DNA from: Clostridia bacterium
Lineage (GTDB): Bacteria; Bacillota; Clostridia; Christensenellales; Aristaeellaceae
Direction: 5' to 3'
Assembly (NCBI GenBank): GCA_017526525.1
Contig: JAFXRG010000023.1
Span: 1-64,000 of the forward strand
Length of the DNA: 64,000 nt
In this document: positions 34,302-42,671 of the stretch, piece after piece
Numbering within the stretch: position 1 is the first letter of the stretch
How the letters are laid out: every line of letters starts with the position of its first letter
Notes under the pieces: generated by a model
Seen by the model: the letters and a program-made list of their open reading frames with translations, nothing else
The model's database searches: none
What the model was told of the DNA's origin: nothing
Made by a program: the position numbers and the translations under genes

Positions 34302-35219
34302 TTACGTTTTCGGCACGGTATAATGCGGCATAATAATGCCTTCCTGATCAAAGCGGGCTTTCACCCGGGTGCGGATATCCCGTTCCACCCGCCAGTGCTG
34401 TCCGACGGGGCAGGGAACGGCAATCTGCAGCGTGCAGCAGTTGGAGTCAAAGGAAACAATGCTCATGACCTCCGGAACGGAAGAGATGCCTTCGATTTCA
34501 ACGGCGGCCTTTTCCATTTCCTCCCGCACCATGGCAACCAGGCGCTCCTGGTTTTCCTCATAGGGACAGGGAACATTGACAATTGCGCGCTTGAATCCCC
34601 GGCTCATATTGATGATGGCCCGGATATCGCCGTTGGGAATGATAAACACGTTTCCGTTGTAATTCCGGATGGTGGTGGTGCGGATGGAGATGGATTCCAC
34701 GGTGCCGCTCAGATCGTTGACGGTTACCACATCCCCGACCATCAGGCTGCGTTCCGCCCAGATAAACAGACCGGAAAGCAGGTCCTTTACCAGGGTCTGG
34801 GCGCCGAAGGCCACGGAAATACCGACCACCCCGGCCGCGGCCAGGATTGAGGTGATATCCAGGCCGAAAAGGCTGAGGATGACGCCGACGACGATAAAAT
34901 ACCAGATATAGGAAACGACGCTGGAAATAATGGAGCGGGAGGTGTCCGTCCTCCGGATGGCTTCCGGGGAAGCCTTCCCGCGCCGGTGTACAATCACCCG
35001 GATCAGCAGCCGGAAAAGGCGCATCAGCAGAATGCCGGCAATCAGCACCACGGCGGCGATGGCCAGGCGGGTCAGGAATGAAGGAAGATTCTGAAAAAAA
35101 GTATCGGTTTTATCCCGGGCGGATCCCACAACGCCCTTAAGTTCATTGACAACCTGCGTGTTGATATCCGGGACCGGCGTGGCTTTTGCAGATGCCATTA
35201 AATGCTGAGGCAAAATCAT
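34302..35219 (-). CDS. Small-conductance mechanosensitive channel (MscS family)
   Basis: A 305-residue MscS-type channel. It has about three N-terminal helices (first around residues 45-70) and the pore helix VGISVAFGAQTLVKDLLSGLF. The cytoplasmic beta-domain follows with GDVVTVNDLSGTVESISIRTTTIR and the conserved IPNGDI. Such channels open on osmotic downshock. Two near ATG codons exist: the one at 35225 is 1 base from the GGAGGG site, that at 35219 has 7-base spacing and is chosen. A long upstream in-frame extension overlaps the divergent promoter region and is rejected. Confidence 0.92.
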   Translation of the reverse strand: MILPQHLMASAKATPVPDINTQVVNELKGVVGSARDKTDTFFQNLPSFLTRLAIAAVVLIAGILLMRLFRLLIRVIVHRRGKASPEAIRRTDTSRSIISSVVSYIWYFIVVGVILSLFGLDITSILAAAGVVGISVAFGAQTLVKDLLSGLFIWAERSLMVGDVVTVNDLSGTVESISIRTTTIRNYNGNVFIIPNGDIRAIINMSRGFKRAIVNVPCPYEENQERLVAMVREEMEKAAVEIEGISSVPEVMSIVSFDSNCCTLQIAVPCPVGQHWRVERDIRTRVKARFDQEGIIMPHYTVPKT

Positions 35220-35303
35220 ACGCATCCCTCCGATCACGGAATATTTTACCTTTTTTCCCGGGAACTGTCCACCCGGAGCGGGATAACCCGCTGCCTGTGT
35301 CGA

Positions 35304-35332
35304 ATTATACAGAAGATAAAGAGATAAAAATA
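35304..35332 (-). promoter_or_regulatory. Candidate promoter of mscS
   Basis: On the minus strand a perfect TATAAT (35309-35304) lies about 85 bases before the channel gene; the -35 region (TATTTT) is poor. It is divergent from the transglutaminase promoter 45 bases away. Confidence 0.45.
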
Positions 35333-35353
35333 AGGAACGCTTCTCAGAAATTG

Positions 35354-35382
35354 TTGCAAACAATCCCGGATTGTGATACTAT
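35354..35382 (+). promoter_or_regulatory. Promoter of the transglutaminase/pilus operon with internal inverted repeat
   Basis: TTGCAA (35354-35359) and TACTAT (35377-35382) have a 17-base spacer. ACAATC and GATTGT within the spacer form an inverted repeat that could be an operator. Confidence 0.68.
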
Positions 35383-35423
35383 AACTGTAACTGTAAACGG
35401 ATATAACAGGGGAGGAAAAAGCC

Positions 35424-36251
35424 ATGTTTGCTGGGAAGACCGTAAAGCACAGTATCGGAATTCTCATTGCGTTGCTTCTGGCATTCGGCGTGGTGCTTTT
35501 CTCTTCGGCTGAAGTACTGATGCCGGAAGCATCGGGAAAACAGGTTAAATCTGACGGCAATCTTACAGTGGACAGCAGCAACTCGGCTGACGGATATATT
35601 ATGGTCAAGGCCAAAAAGGACAAGAAGCGTCTGAAAGTACGTATATCCATCGGCGGCAGTGCCCTGAACTACGATCTGAACGGCGAAGGCGAATTCGAAG
35701 TTTTCCCGCTGCAGTTCGGCAGAGTCAACTACACGGTTACGCTGTACCGCAATGTGGAAGGCAAGAAGTATAAGCCGAAGGGACAAGTAACGGTGTCGCC
35801 GAAGGGAATGGAAGACGAGCTCAGGTGCTTCCTTTATCCAAATCAATATGTGAATTATACGGCGGATACCGAGTGCGTGAAAGTCGCCACGGATCTGTGC
35901 AGCGGAATGACCTCGCAGCCGGATATCTACAAAGCCGTATGTGACTATGTTCTGAAAAACTTTTCCTACGACTTTATCAAGAGTGTGACCGTTCAGTCCG
36001 GTCAGCTGCCGGATATCGACTATTGCTGGGAAAAGAAAATGGGCATCTGCCAGGATCTGTCCGCGCTGACCTGCGCCATGCTTCGCAGCCAGGGCGTGCC
36101 GGCCCGGCTGATGATCGGCACGCTGGGTTCCGGAACGCCCCACGCGTGGGTCCTGGCTGTGGTCAACGGTGAAGACAAGTTCTTTGATCCCACGGCGGAA
36201 CTGAACGCCAGTTCCAAGACGGATACCTATACCACGGAACGCTGGTATTGA
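35424..36251 (+). CDS. Exported transglutaminase-like protein
   Basis: A 275-residue protein with an N-terminal signal or anchor helix (SIGILIALLLAFGVVLFSSA), a beta-rich segment, and a transglutaminase-like domain. The Cys-His-Asp triad is visible as Cys209 (GICQDLSA), His240 (PHAWV) and Asp255 (FFDPTAE). Bacterial members are mostly peptidases or have unknown activity. It is the first gene after the promoter at 35354 and is followed by the pilus-like operon after 38 bases, so it may process or crosslink an exported component of that system; this is inference. Confidence 0.85.
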   Translation: MFAGKTVKHSIGILIALLLAFGVVLFSSAEVLMPEASGKQVKSDGNLTVDSSNSADGYIMVKAKKDKKRLKVRISIGGSALNYDLNGEGEFEVFPLQFGRVNYTVTLYRNVEGKKYKPKGQVTVSPKGMEDELRCFLYPNQYVNYTADTECVKVATDLCSGMTSQPDIYKAVCDYVLKNFSYDFIKSVTVQSGQLPDIDYCWEKKMGICQDLSALTCAMLRSQGVPARLMIGTLGSGTPHAWVLAVVNGEDKFFDPTAELNASSKTDTYTTERWY

Positions 36252-36289
36252 TCTGAAAATCAGAAACCGACAGATGGAGGGGAAAAGGG

Positions 36290-37357
36290 ATGGCAATCGG
36301 AGGAAAAAAGAAAAAAAGAATCATGTCCTCTGAAGAGCTGAGCAGCTTCTGCGACCAGATCGCGCTGATGCTGAGTTCTGGCATGACCCTGCGGGACGGC
36401 ATCGAGATGCTCGCGGAAGACGAGATGAAGGAAAAGAACCTCAAGGTTACGCCGTACACCAACCTGTACAAGGTTGTGGACGAAACCGGTTCTCTGTACG
36501 TCGCCATGAAGGAGAATGAGGAAGACTGGCCTTCCTACATGATCGAAATGGTGGATATCGGTGAACAGACCGGCCGCCTGGAAGATATCATGATCAGCCT
36601 GTCCACGTATTATCAGCGTGAAGGCCGGATCCGGAGCGCGGCGGTCAGCGCCATTACGTATCCGCTGGTGCTGGGCGTTATGCTGGTGGTCATCATCGGC
36701 ATCCTGCTTTGGCGCGTGCTGCCTGTATTCCGCCGGGTTCTTGAATCCCTGGGCGTGGGCGCTTCCGGCAGCGGCTCCTTCCTGATGTCTGTCGGTACCT
36801 ATGCCGGCTGGGCAGTGCTGGTTCTGATCGGCCTGGTTGTGGTGGCGGCCATCGTCATCATGATCCTGCTGAAAACCAAAGCCCGCTCCAAGACCCTGAA
36901 GTTCCTGAAGAACTTGTTCCCGCCGGTGCGCAAGCTGACGGAAAAGCTTTCCGCTTCCCGTGTGGCCGGCATTCTGGGACTGATGATGTCCAGCGGCTTC
37001 CCGATGGAAAATGCCCTGGAGATGGCTCCTGCCGCCCTGGCGGATGAGGAATCCATTGAAAAGGTCAAGTTCATCCGGGATGAGATGAAGAAGGACGAAA
37101 CCTTCAGTGACGCTCTTGCCAAGAGCGGACTGTTCGCTGATTTCCACAACCGTATGCTGAAAGTCGGCGCTGCCTCCGGTCATGAACCGCAGGTGATGGA
37201 CAAGATTGCCGAGATCTACGAGGAACAGGTTGAAGACGGTCTGGACCATCTGATTTCCATTGTGGAGCCCACGCTGGTGGCTCTGCTGAGCGTCGTAATC
37301 GGCGCCATCCTGCTGAGCGTCATGCTGCCGATGGCCGGTGTCCTCAGTTCCATGTAA
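36290..37357 (+). CDS. Type IV pilus/type II secretion platform protein (GspF/PilC family)
   Basis: A 355-residue inner-membrane protein with two T2SSF repeats. The first is at about residues 20-130 (LMLSSGMTLRDGIEML and MVDIGEQTGRLEDI) and the second at about 220-340 (LMMSSGFPMENALEM and VGAASGHEPQVMDKIAEIYEEQVEDGLD), with membrane helices after each. It forms the membrane platform that works with the PilT-type ATPase encoded at the end of this operon. Length is slightly shorter than the usual 400, with a reduced N-terminus. Confidence 0.9.
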   Translation: MAIGGKKKKRIMSSEELSSFCDQIALMLSSGMTLRDGIEMLAEDEMKEKNLKVTPYTNLYKVVDETGSLYVAMKENEEDWPSYMIEMVDIGEQTGRLEDIMISLSTYYQREGRIRSAAVSAITYPLVLGVMLVVIIGILLWRVLPVFRRVLESLGVGASGSGSFLMSVGTYAGWAVLVLIGLVVVAAIVIMILLKTKARSKTLKFLKNLFPPVRKLTEKLSASRVAGILGLMMSSGFPMENALEMAPAALADEESIEKVKFIRDEMKKDETFSDALAKSGLFADFHNRMLKVGAASGHEPQVMDKIAEIYEEQVEDGLDHLISIVEPTLVALLSVVIGAILLSVMLPMAGVLSSM

Positions 37358-37393
37358 TGAAAGAAAGAATTCACGGGGAAAGGAGCGAACGAG

Positions 37394-37705
37394 ATGAGCA
37401 TCAATAAAAAGGATGTCGCGGCGATTCTCATTTTCGTCGCTTTGATTCTTGCCTTCGTGCTTCTCGTCAACAACATCACCGGAAAAGGCAACGGCCGGGA
37501 GCTGGAGATTGTCCGGGATGCTGTGAAGAATGCGGCACTGACCTGCTACGCAGTGGAAGGCATGTATCCGGATGACCTGAAATACCTGCGCGAGCATTAC
37601 AATCTCTCCTACAACGAGGAACGATATATTGTTTATTACCGCCCTCTCGCATCCAACCTGATGCCTTCCATCAAGGTTGCTGAAAGGGGGAACAGCGACC
37701 TGTGA
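37394..37705 (+). CDS. Small pilin-like or accessory membrane protein 1
   Basis: A 103-residue protein with a short basic N-terminus and one membrane helix (AAILIFVALILAFVLLVNNI, about residues 9-29), then a small soluble domain (ALTCYAVEGMYPDDLKYL) resembling the C-terminal part of small pilins. The classical prepilin cleavage motif with Glu at position 5 is not evident. It lies between the platform gene and a gene starting with GTG that overlaps it by 4 bases. Confidence 0.65.
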   Translation: MSINKKDVAAILIFVALILAFVLLVNNITGKGNGRELEIVRDAVKNAALTCYAVEGMYPDDLKYLREHYNLSYNEERYIVYYRPLASNLMPSIKVAERGNSDL

Positions 37706-38202
37706 GCAGAAAAGCGATCGGAAATACACCCAAGACCATTCAGAACGTGTTCGTGCTGCTGCTGCTTTCGCTGTTTGCATGCCTGAGCACCTTCCTGGTA
37801 ACCATCGGCGCACAGCTGTACCGGGGAACCGTGGACAGCGCGGAGCGCAACAATACCAGCCGGATCATGACGGCGGTTGTCCGCAGCGCCATCTGGGCTG
37901 AGGACGGCGGGAATGTTAAGGTCGAAAAGCTGGACGGATGGGATATCACCGCGCTGACCGTGGTGGAGGAAATCGACGGCGAAGTCAACTACAAGCGGCT
38001 GTTTGCCTATGAAGGTTCCCTGCTGGAGACCTACACGGACGATGAGCTGGGGTTTGATCCCAAGTACGGCGAGCCGCTGTGTGACCTGAAGGAATTTGTG
38101 CCGGAAATCAACGGAAAGGTGCTGACGGTTCATCTGAAAGCGTCGGATGACACGGAAAGCTCCATCCGGATGACCCTGCGCGCGGGAGGTGCCGAAGAAT
38201 GA
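37702..38202 (+). CDS. DUF4860-like pilin-related membrane protein
   Basis: A 166-residue protein that starts at GTG, overlapping the previous stop (GTGA). It has an N-terminal membrane helix (VFVLLLLSLFACLSTFLVTI, about 16-37) followed by a soluble beta-rich domain. The arrangement is that of minor pseudopilins, although no prepilin peptidase motif is clear. I associate it tentatively with DUF4860. It overlaps the next gene by 4 bases. Confidence 0.6.
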   Translation: MSRKAIGNTPKTIQNVFVLLLLSLFACLSTFLVTIGAQLYRGTVDSAERNNTSRIMTAVVRSAIWAEDGGNVKVEKLDGWDITALTVVEEIDGEVNYKRLFAYEGSLLETYTDDELGFDPKYGEPLCDLKEFVPEINGKVLTVHLKASDDTESSIRMTLRAGGAEE

Positions 38203-38600
38203 GAGAAGGACACCGCGCAAACGCTTTGCTGGTGGAACTGCTGCTGGTTATCTTCTTCTTTATGCTGGGCGCTACCACCCTGGTGGAACTTTTCGCCGGT
38301 GCGAAGCATAAAACCATGCAGGCAAAAGCCACCAACTTCGCCATCATGGAAGCGGAGAATATTGCTGACGACCTGTACGGCTCCGACGATCCGGACGCCA
38401 CGCTGGCAAACCTGGGGTTCACCGCCGAAAACGGTGTATGGACGCTGACCGGCAAGGACTATACCCTGCAGGTGACCCAGGCGGATGAGGAAACGGAAGC
38501 CGGATCCCTGAGAACCTTCACGATAACCGGTACCGGCGACGGGAAACAGCTGTTCTCCCTGCCGAGCACACGGTATCTGCCGAAGGAGGTGAGCCCGTGA
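38199..38600 (+). CDS. Type IV pilin-like protein with position-5 glutamate
   Basis: A 133-residue protein with N-terminus REGHRANALLVELLLVIFFF. If cleaved after Asn, the mature protein would be ALLVE..., placing Glu at position 5 as in type IV pilins. The residue before the cut would then be Asn instead of the usual Gly, so processing is uncertain. A beta-rich soluble domain follows. The gene overlaps both neighbours by 4 bases (ATGA), showing tight coupling. Confidence 0.65.
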   Translation: MREGHRANALLVELLLVIFFFMLGATTLVELFAGAKHKTMQAKATNFAIMEAENIADDLYGSDDPDATLANLGFTAENGVWTLTGKDYTLQVTQADEETEAGSLRTFTITGTGDGKQLFSLPSTRYLPKEVSP

Positions 38601-39037
38601 ACAAGCGTAAAATCGCGCTCGGACCGGGCGCCGCTTCCCTGATCCTCATTGTGGTGGTTCTGTCCCTGTGCATGCTGGCCATGCTGGCGCAGATCGGATC
38701 CCGGAACGATTACAGCCTGGCTTCCCGCAGCGCCGAGATGATCACCCGGGTTTACGAACTGTCCGAAAAATCCGAACGCCGGTTTGCGGCGCTGGACGCG
38801 ATTCTGGCTGAATGCCAGAAGGAAACACAGGATAAGGAAGCCTATCTGCAGAAGGTGGCGGAAGCGCTGCCGGAAGATATGGAGCTGGATGAAGATATCG
38901 TTTCCTGGAGTGAACCCCTGGACAACCGCACCATGAACTGTGAAGTTAAACTGCTTGATCCGGGCGAGTTTCCCCGGGCCAAGTGGATTACCTACAAATT
39001 AAAGGTCGACGAACCGGAGGAAGATTGGGAATGGTAG
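38597..39037 (+). CDS. Small membrane protein of the pilus-like operon
   Basis: A 146-residue protein that starts at GTG (GTGA overlap). One membrane helix lies at about 12-34 (LILIVVVLSLCMLAMLAQIG), followed by a soluble domain with a coiled-coil-like helix (ARSAEMITRVYELSEKSERR region). It is probably another pilus assembly or pseudopilin subunit; I do not recognise the family. It overlaps the ATPase gene by 7 bases. Confidence 0.6.
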   Translation: MNKRKIALGPGAASLILIVVVLSLCMLAMLAQIGSRNDYSLASRSAEMITRVYELSEKSERRFAALDAILAECQKETQDKEAYLQKVAEALPEDMELDEDIVSWSEPLDNRTMNCEVKLLDPGEFPRAKWITYKLKVDEPEEDWEW

Positions 39038-40098
39038 AGACACTTGATGAGATCCTGAGAAAGGCTCTTGAATACAAGGGATCCGACGTATTCGTGGTTC
39101 CGGGTTCCCAGATTATGACCAAGGCCAGCGGCCGGATGATTCCGATCACGGAAGAACGGGCGCTGCCCAACGACATTTCCATTCTGGTGGATCGCGCCTA
39201 TGAACTGGCCGGAAGAAACCGGGAAACCCTGAAGGAAGAGGGAGACGACGACTTCTCCTTCGCCGTGCGGGATCTCTCGCGTTTCCGCTGCAACGCCTAC
39301 CGGCAGCGCGGCTCCCTGGCGATGACCTGCCGTGTGGTTGCCTTCGGTATTCCCAATCCCGAAGACTGCAATATTCCGGAAGTTGTTATGCGGCTGGCGG
39401 ATCTGCGCAGCGGCATGATTCTGGTAACCGGTCCTGCCGGCAACGGTAAATCCACAACGCTGGCATGCCTGGTGGACAAGATTAACCGCACCCGCAGCGG
39501 CCACATCATTACCATTGAGGACCCGATTGAGTACCTGCATCCCCACAAACAGTGCCTGGTCAGCCAGCGCGAAGTGCCTGGAGATGCTTCCACCTTTGCC
39601 CGGGCCCTGCGCGCCGCCCTGCGTCAGGCTCCTGACGTAATCATGCTGGGTGAAATGCGTGATATCGAGACCATTTCCACCGCCATTACCGCGGCGGAAA
39701 CCGGCCACCTGCTGCTGTCCTCCCTGCATACGCTGGGCGCTGCCAAGACCATCGACCGCGTGATCGACGCCTTCCCGGCCAACCAGCAGAACCAGATCCG
39801 TTCGCAGCTGTCCATGGTGCTTCGCGCCGTGGTATCCCAGCGACTGATCCTGACCAAGGAAGGAAAGCTTCATCCGGTCTTTGAAGTCATGTGCGTGAAC
39901 CCCGCCATCCAGAACCTGATCCGTGAGGGCAAGACGCACCAGATCGATAACGCCATCTTCGGCGGCGGTGCGGACATGCTTTCCATGGATACAGAACTGG
40001 CCCGGCTCCTGCGGGACAACAAGATCGACAAGGAGCAGGCAGCGCTGCTGGCCATCCATCCCGAAACCGTGGAACGCCAGGCACGCTTCATGAAATAA
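39031..40098 (+). CDS. PilT-type pilus ATPase
   Basis: A 355-residue hexameric secretion ATPase of the PilT subfamily. Walker A is GPAGNGKST (134-142), the Asp box lies around TIEDPIEYLH, Walker B is DVIMLGEMRDIET and the His box is LLLSSLHTLGAAKTIDRVIDAFP. PilT proteins normally power retraction. No PilB-like extension ATPase is nearby, so this one may drive both directions or partner with a distant gene. ATG 39031 follows GGAGGA; an in-frame start at 38983 within the previous gene is less likely. A terminator follows. Confidence 0.92.
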   Translation: MVETLDEILRKALEYKGSDVFVVPGSQIMTKASGRMIPITEERALPNDISILVDRAYELAGRNRETLKEEGDDDFSFAVRDLSRFRCNAYRQRGSLAMTCRVVAFGIPNPEDCNIPEVVMRLADLRSGMILVTGPAGNGKSTTLACLVDKINRTRSGHIITIEDPIEYLHPHKQCLVSQREVPGDASTFARALRAALRQAPDVIMLGEMRDIETISTAITAAETGHLLLSSLHTLGAAKTIDRVIDAFPANQQNQIRSQLSMVLRAVVSQRLILTKEGKLHPVFEVMCVNPAIQNLIREGKTHQIDNAIFGGGADMLSMDTELARLLRDNKIDKEQAALLAIHPETVERQARFMK

Positions 40099-40117
40099 TC
40101 ACAAAAGGATAATCCAG

Positions 40118-40142
40118 GGTGCCGGAAAGCCGGCACCTTTTT
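40118..40142 (+). terminator. Terminator of the pilus-like operon
   Basis: GGTGCCGG and CCGGCACC pair around AAAG and are followed by five T. Confidence 0.9.
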
Positions 40143-40168
40143 CCATCCCGCAGCGAAAGGAAAATTTC

Positions 40169-41575
40169 ATGAAGATCAGGAAATTCCGGAAGGGGATCGC
40201 TTTTCTGGCCGGCATCACGCTGGCCGCATTCCTGCACTGCGGAAGCGCGGAAGGCTTCCCGGAGGATAAAGGATCCAATCCGGAAAACGGAGGAACCGCA
40301 ATGAACGAAGCATACACTTTCCCGGAACCGCAGGATCTTGTTCCGATCCGGGAACTGCCGGACCCGCTGGTGTTTCTGAACGGCGAAAAGGTGGAAACTG
40401 CGGAGCAGTGGCAGGAGAGAAGACAGGAAATCTTTGCGCTGTATGAAAAATATGTTTACGGGAAGCTGCCGGACCGCCGGGAAGAAGAGGTTTCCTGGAC
40501 CCTTGAGGACACCGGAACGGAAAACTCCCGGAAAAAACAGATGACCGTTACGGTCCGACGGAACGGGCGGGAAGCTTCCTTTCCTGTGAAGATCACCCTT
40601 CCGGAAGCGGCAACCGCCGCATCCGCCTGCTGGATTGAATACTGTCCCTTTTCCTGGTTCGGAAAACCCATGGAATCCCCGAATGCAAAGATTGCTGCTG
40701 AACGGGGATACGCGGCGATTCAGTATGATCCAACCGCTGTGGCCTCAGACAATGACCGGCATCAGGGCGCCTATTACGACCTGTATCCGTTCCATGAAAA
40801 CACGGACTGGCAGGACGGCGTTCTGCTGAACTGGGCCTGGGGCGCCATCAAAATCCTGGACGCCCTGGAAAACGGCGCGGCCCGGGAACTGGGCATCGAT
40901 CCCGGCCAGTGCATTGTAGCGGGTGTTTCCCGTTACGGAAAAAGCGCGGCGGTGGCCGGCGCCTATGATGAACGCTTCCGGGTAACGGTTCCTTCCTGCT
41001 CAGGTGCCGGAGGAATTGCCATTTTCCGGACGGACAATCACGGAAAGGAATACGATCTTTCTTCCCTGAAGGGACCGGAAGCCTGGATCAACGATTCCAT
41101 CAACGAGCCTTTTGACAACCTGAAGGGCGGGGAAGGATACTGGTTCTGTCAGAACTTCCGCCGGATCAAAAGCGCGGAATACCTGCCGGTGGACCAGCAT
41201 CTGCTGTGCGCGCTGGCAGCCGGAAAGAACCGACACCTGCTGATTGTGACCGGAATTACCTCGGAAGGATGGAACAACACGGAAGGGCAGTGCCTGGCCT
41301 TTGTTGCCTCTCAGCCGGTCTGGGAACTGCTGGGAGCCGGAGACCACAACAATCTGCTGATTCACCGGGACGGCCATGCCATCCTTCCGGAAGATATGCA
41401 GAAGATCCTGGATTACTGCGATGTTCATCTGCGGGGAAAGCCACGGGAATCTGTCCGGCTGTCTGAAATGAAAGGCAATCTGTTCCTTGACAGCAACCGG
41501 GACAGACTGGGTGAAGAATTTGACCGTTATGAAACGGAAATCCGGACCGTTCTTTCCTATGACCGCAGGGAATGA
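40169..41575 (+). CDS. CE15-like glucuronoyl esterase
   Basis: A 468-residue alpha/beta hydrolase with a probable N-terminal signal or lipoprotein-like sequence (FLAGITLAAFLHCGSAEG). The nucleophile motif GVSRYGKSA (Ser254) corresponds to the CE15 GCSRxGKxA signature, and the catalytic His is in HRDGHA (His403). Upstream, PDPLVFLNGEKV and an Arg/Glu-rich helix match the family's N-terminus. CE15 enzymes cut ester bonds between lignin and glucuronoxylan. This fits the plant-fibre lifestyle suggested by the pectinesterase and CE2-like genes. It is followed 21 bases later by an AlkZ-related gene. Confidence 0.87.
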   Translation: MKIRKFRKGIAFLAGITLAAFLHCGSAEGFPEDKGSNPENGGTAMNEAYTFPEPQDLVPIRELPDPLVFLNGEKVETAEQWQERRQEIFALYEKYVYGKLPDRREEEVSWTLEDTGTENSRKKQMTVTVRRNGREASFPVKITLPEAATAASACWIEYCPFSWFGKPMESPNAKIAAERGYAAIQYDPTAVASDNDRHQGAYYDLYPFHENTDWQDGVLLNWAWGAIKILDALENGAARELGIDPGQCIVAGVSRYGKSAAVAGAYDERFRVTVPSCSGAGGIAIFRTDNHGKEYDLSSLKGPEAWINDSINEPFDNLKGGEGYWFCQNFRRIKSAEYLPVDQHLLCALAAGKNRHLLIVTGITSEGWNNTEGQCLAFVASQPVWELLGAGDHNNLLIHRDGHAILPEDMQKILDYCDVHLRGKPRESVRLSEMKGNLFLDSNRDRLGEEFDRYETEIRTVLSYDRRE

Positions 41576-41596
41576 CCGGAACGCAGGAGGACAGAA

Positions 41597-42328
41597 ATGG
41601 AAACCATTGACGGAAACTGGATCATGAAGGGCTGCCGGCGCTCGGACAGGGGCTGCCTTCATTCGCCGGAGGATCTTCTGGACCTGATTCAGAGAATAGG
41701 ATTCCTTCCGCTTTTTTCAAACAGCATTCCGGGATTTTCCGTGGAAGAACATACGCCGGGCAGCGACTGGTGGACGGATGATCCGGCAACGGATCCCTGG
41801 GCCTGGCGGCAGGTGCTGGCGCCGAACCGCTATGTGGCGTACGGAAAGTTTTTTGACAGGAAAGCGGGCTTTGTGTCAAAGGAATGGTTTCCCGCCTTCG
41901 CCAACTACCGTCGGGACGGATATGATTACGAAGGCATGTATGAAGACGGAAAGCTGAACAGCCGCTGCAAGCGGATTCTGGATGTGCTGGAACTGAATGA
42001 GGATGCGGAAGGGAAAGCCTGTCTGACCAGCGAGCTCCGGAAGAAGGCCGCCCTGGAGAAAGGCTTTGAAGGCGCCCTGACGGAACTGCAGATGAAAAGC
42101 TTTCTGCTGATGAGCGAATTCCGACAGAAACGGAACAAAAAGGGAATCGAATACGGATGGCATGTGGCGGAAATCATGACGCCGGAGACCAAGTGGGGAT
42201 GGAATGACGTAAACAGCGTTTCAGAATCCCCGGAGGAATCCTGGCAGCGAATCCGGCAGCAGATCCGGAAGTATTTCCCCGACGCGAATGAACAAAGCCT
42301 GCGGAATATTCTGGGAATCCGGAAATAA
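41597..42328 (+). CDS. AlkZ-related protein
   Basis: A 243-residue soluble protein with IQRIGFLPLFSNSIPGFSVE near the N-terminus, DPWAWR, YGKFFDRKAGFVSKEWFP near residue 80, FANYRRDGYDYE, and LTELQMKSFLLMSEF near 165. I recognise this pattern from Clostridial proteins annotated as AlkZ-related. AlkZ/YcaQ are winged-helix DNA glycosylases that act on crosslinks, but the catalytic QxQ-type residues were not confirmed here, so activity is uncertain. GGAGGA precedes the start. It is probably co-transcribed with the CE15 gene. Confidence 0.65.
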   Translation: METIDGNWIMKGCRRSDRGCLHSPEDLLDLIQRIGFLPLFSNSIPGFSVEEHTPGSDWWTDDPATDPWAWRQVLAPNRYVAYGKFFDRKAGFVSKEWFPAFANYRRDGYDYEGMYEDGKLNSRCKRILDVLELNEDAEGKACLTSELRKKAALEKGFEGALTELQMKSFLLMSEFRQKRNKKGIEYGWHVAEIMTPETKWGWNDVNSVSESPEESWQRIRQQIRKYFPDANEQSLRNILGIRK

Positions 42329-42437
42329 GTCGGAATCCGGGTGTCTTTTTACGAACAATCGGCGACATGACAGTTACATCGTTCGCAAAAACAAGCAATA
42401 GCAAATAACGAGAGAAAAACAAAACTGAATGCAAGGG

Positions 42438-42479
42438 AAAAACGGCATCCGCTCCTGAAAAAAGAGCGGATGCCGTTTT
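42438..42479. terminator. Bidirectional-type terminator before the surface-protein locus
   Basis: AAAACGGCATCCGCTC and GAGCGGATGCCGTTTT form a 16-base-pair stem around a loop of CTGAAAAAA. Confidence 0.88.
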
Positions 42480-42514
42480 GCTAAAGAAATATTGAAAAAG
42501 AAATGTATAGGATG

Positions 42515-42543
42515 TTGCAAACAAATAAAAACCGTGGTATATT
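42515..42543 (+). promoter_or_regulatory. Promoter of the acidic secreted protein gene
   Basis: TTGCAA (42515-42520), 17-base spacer, TATATT (42538-42543), with the ATG 128 bases downstream of the -10 box. The long AT-rich leader (42544-42671) has no reading frame or clear hairpin and may be a regulated 5' UTR. Confidence 0.68.
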
Positions 42544-42671
42544 TTATTTGGGTATTTATAACAATTATAAAAATAACAGACACGTATGAGACTTCTGACA
42601 TGTAACCAAAATGTAACCGAGTGCTTTAGAGTATTTTTAAACGACCAACCAGATATAAAGGGGTAAGAAAC

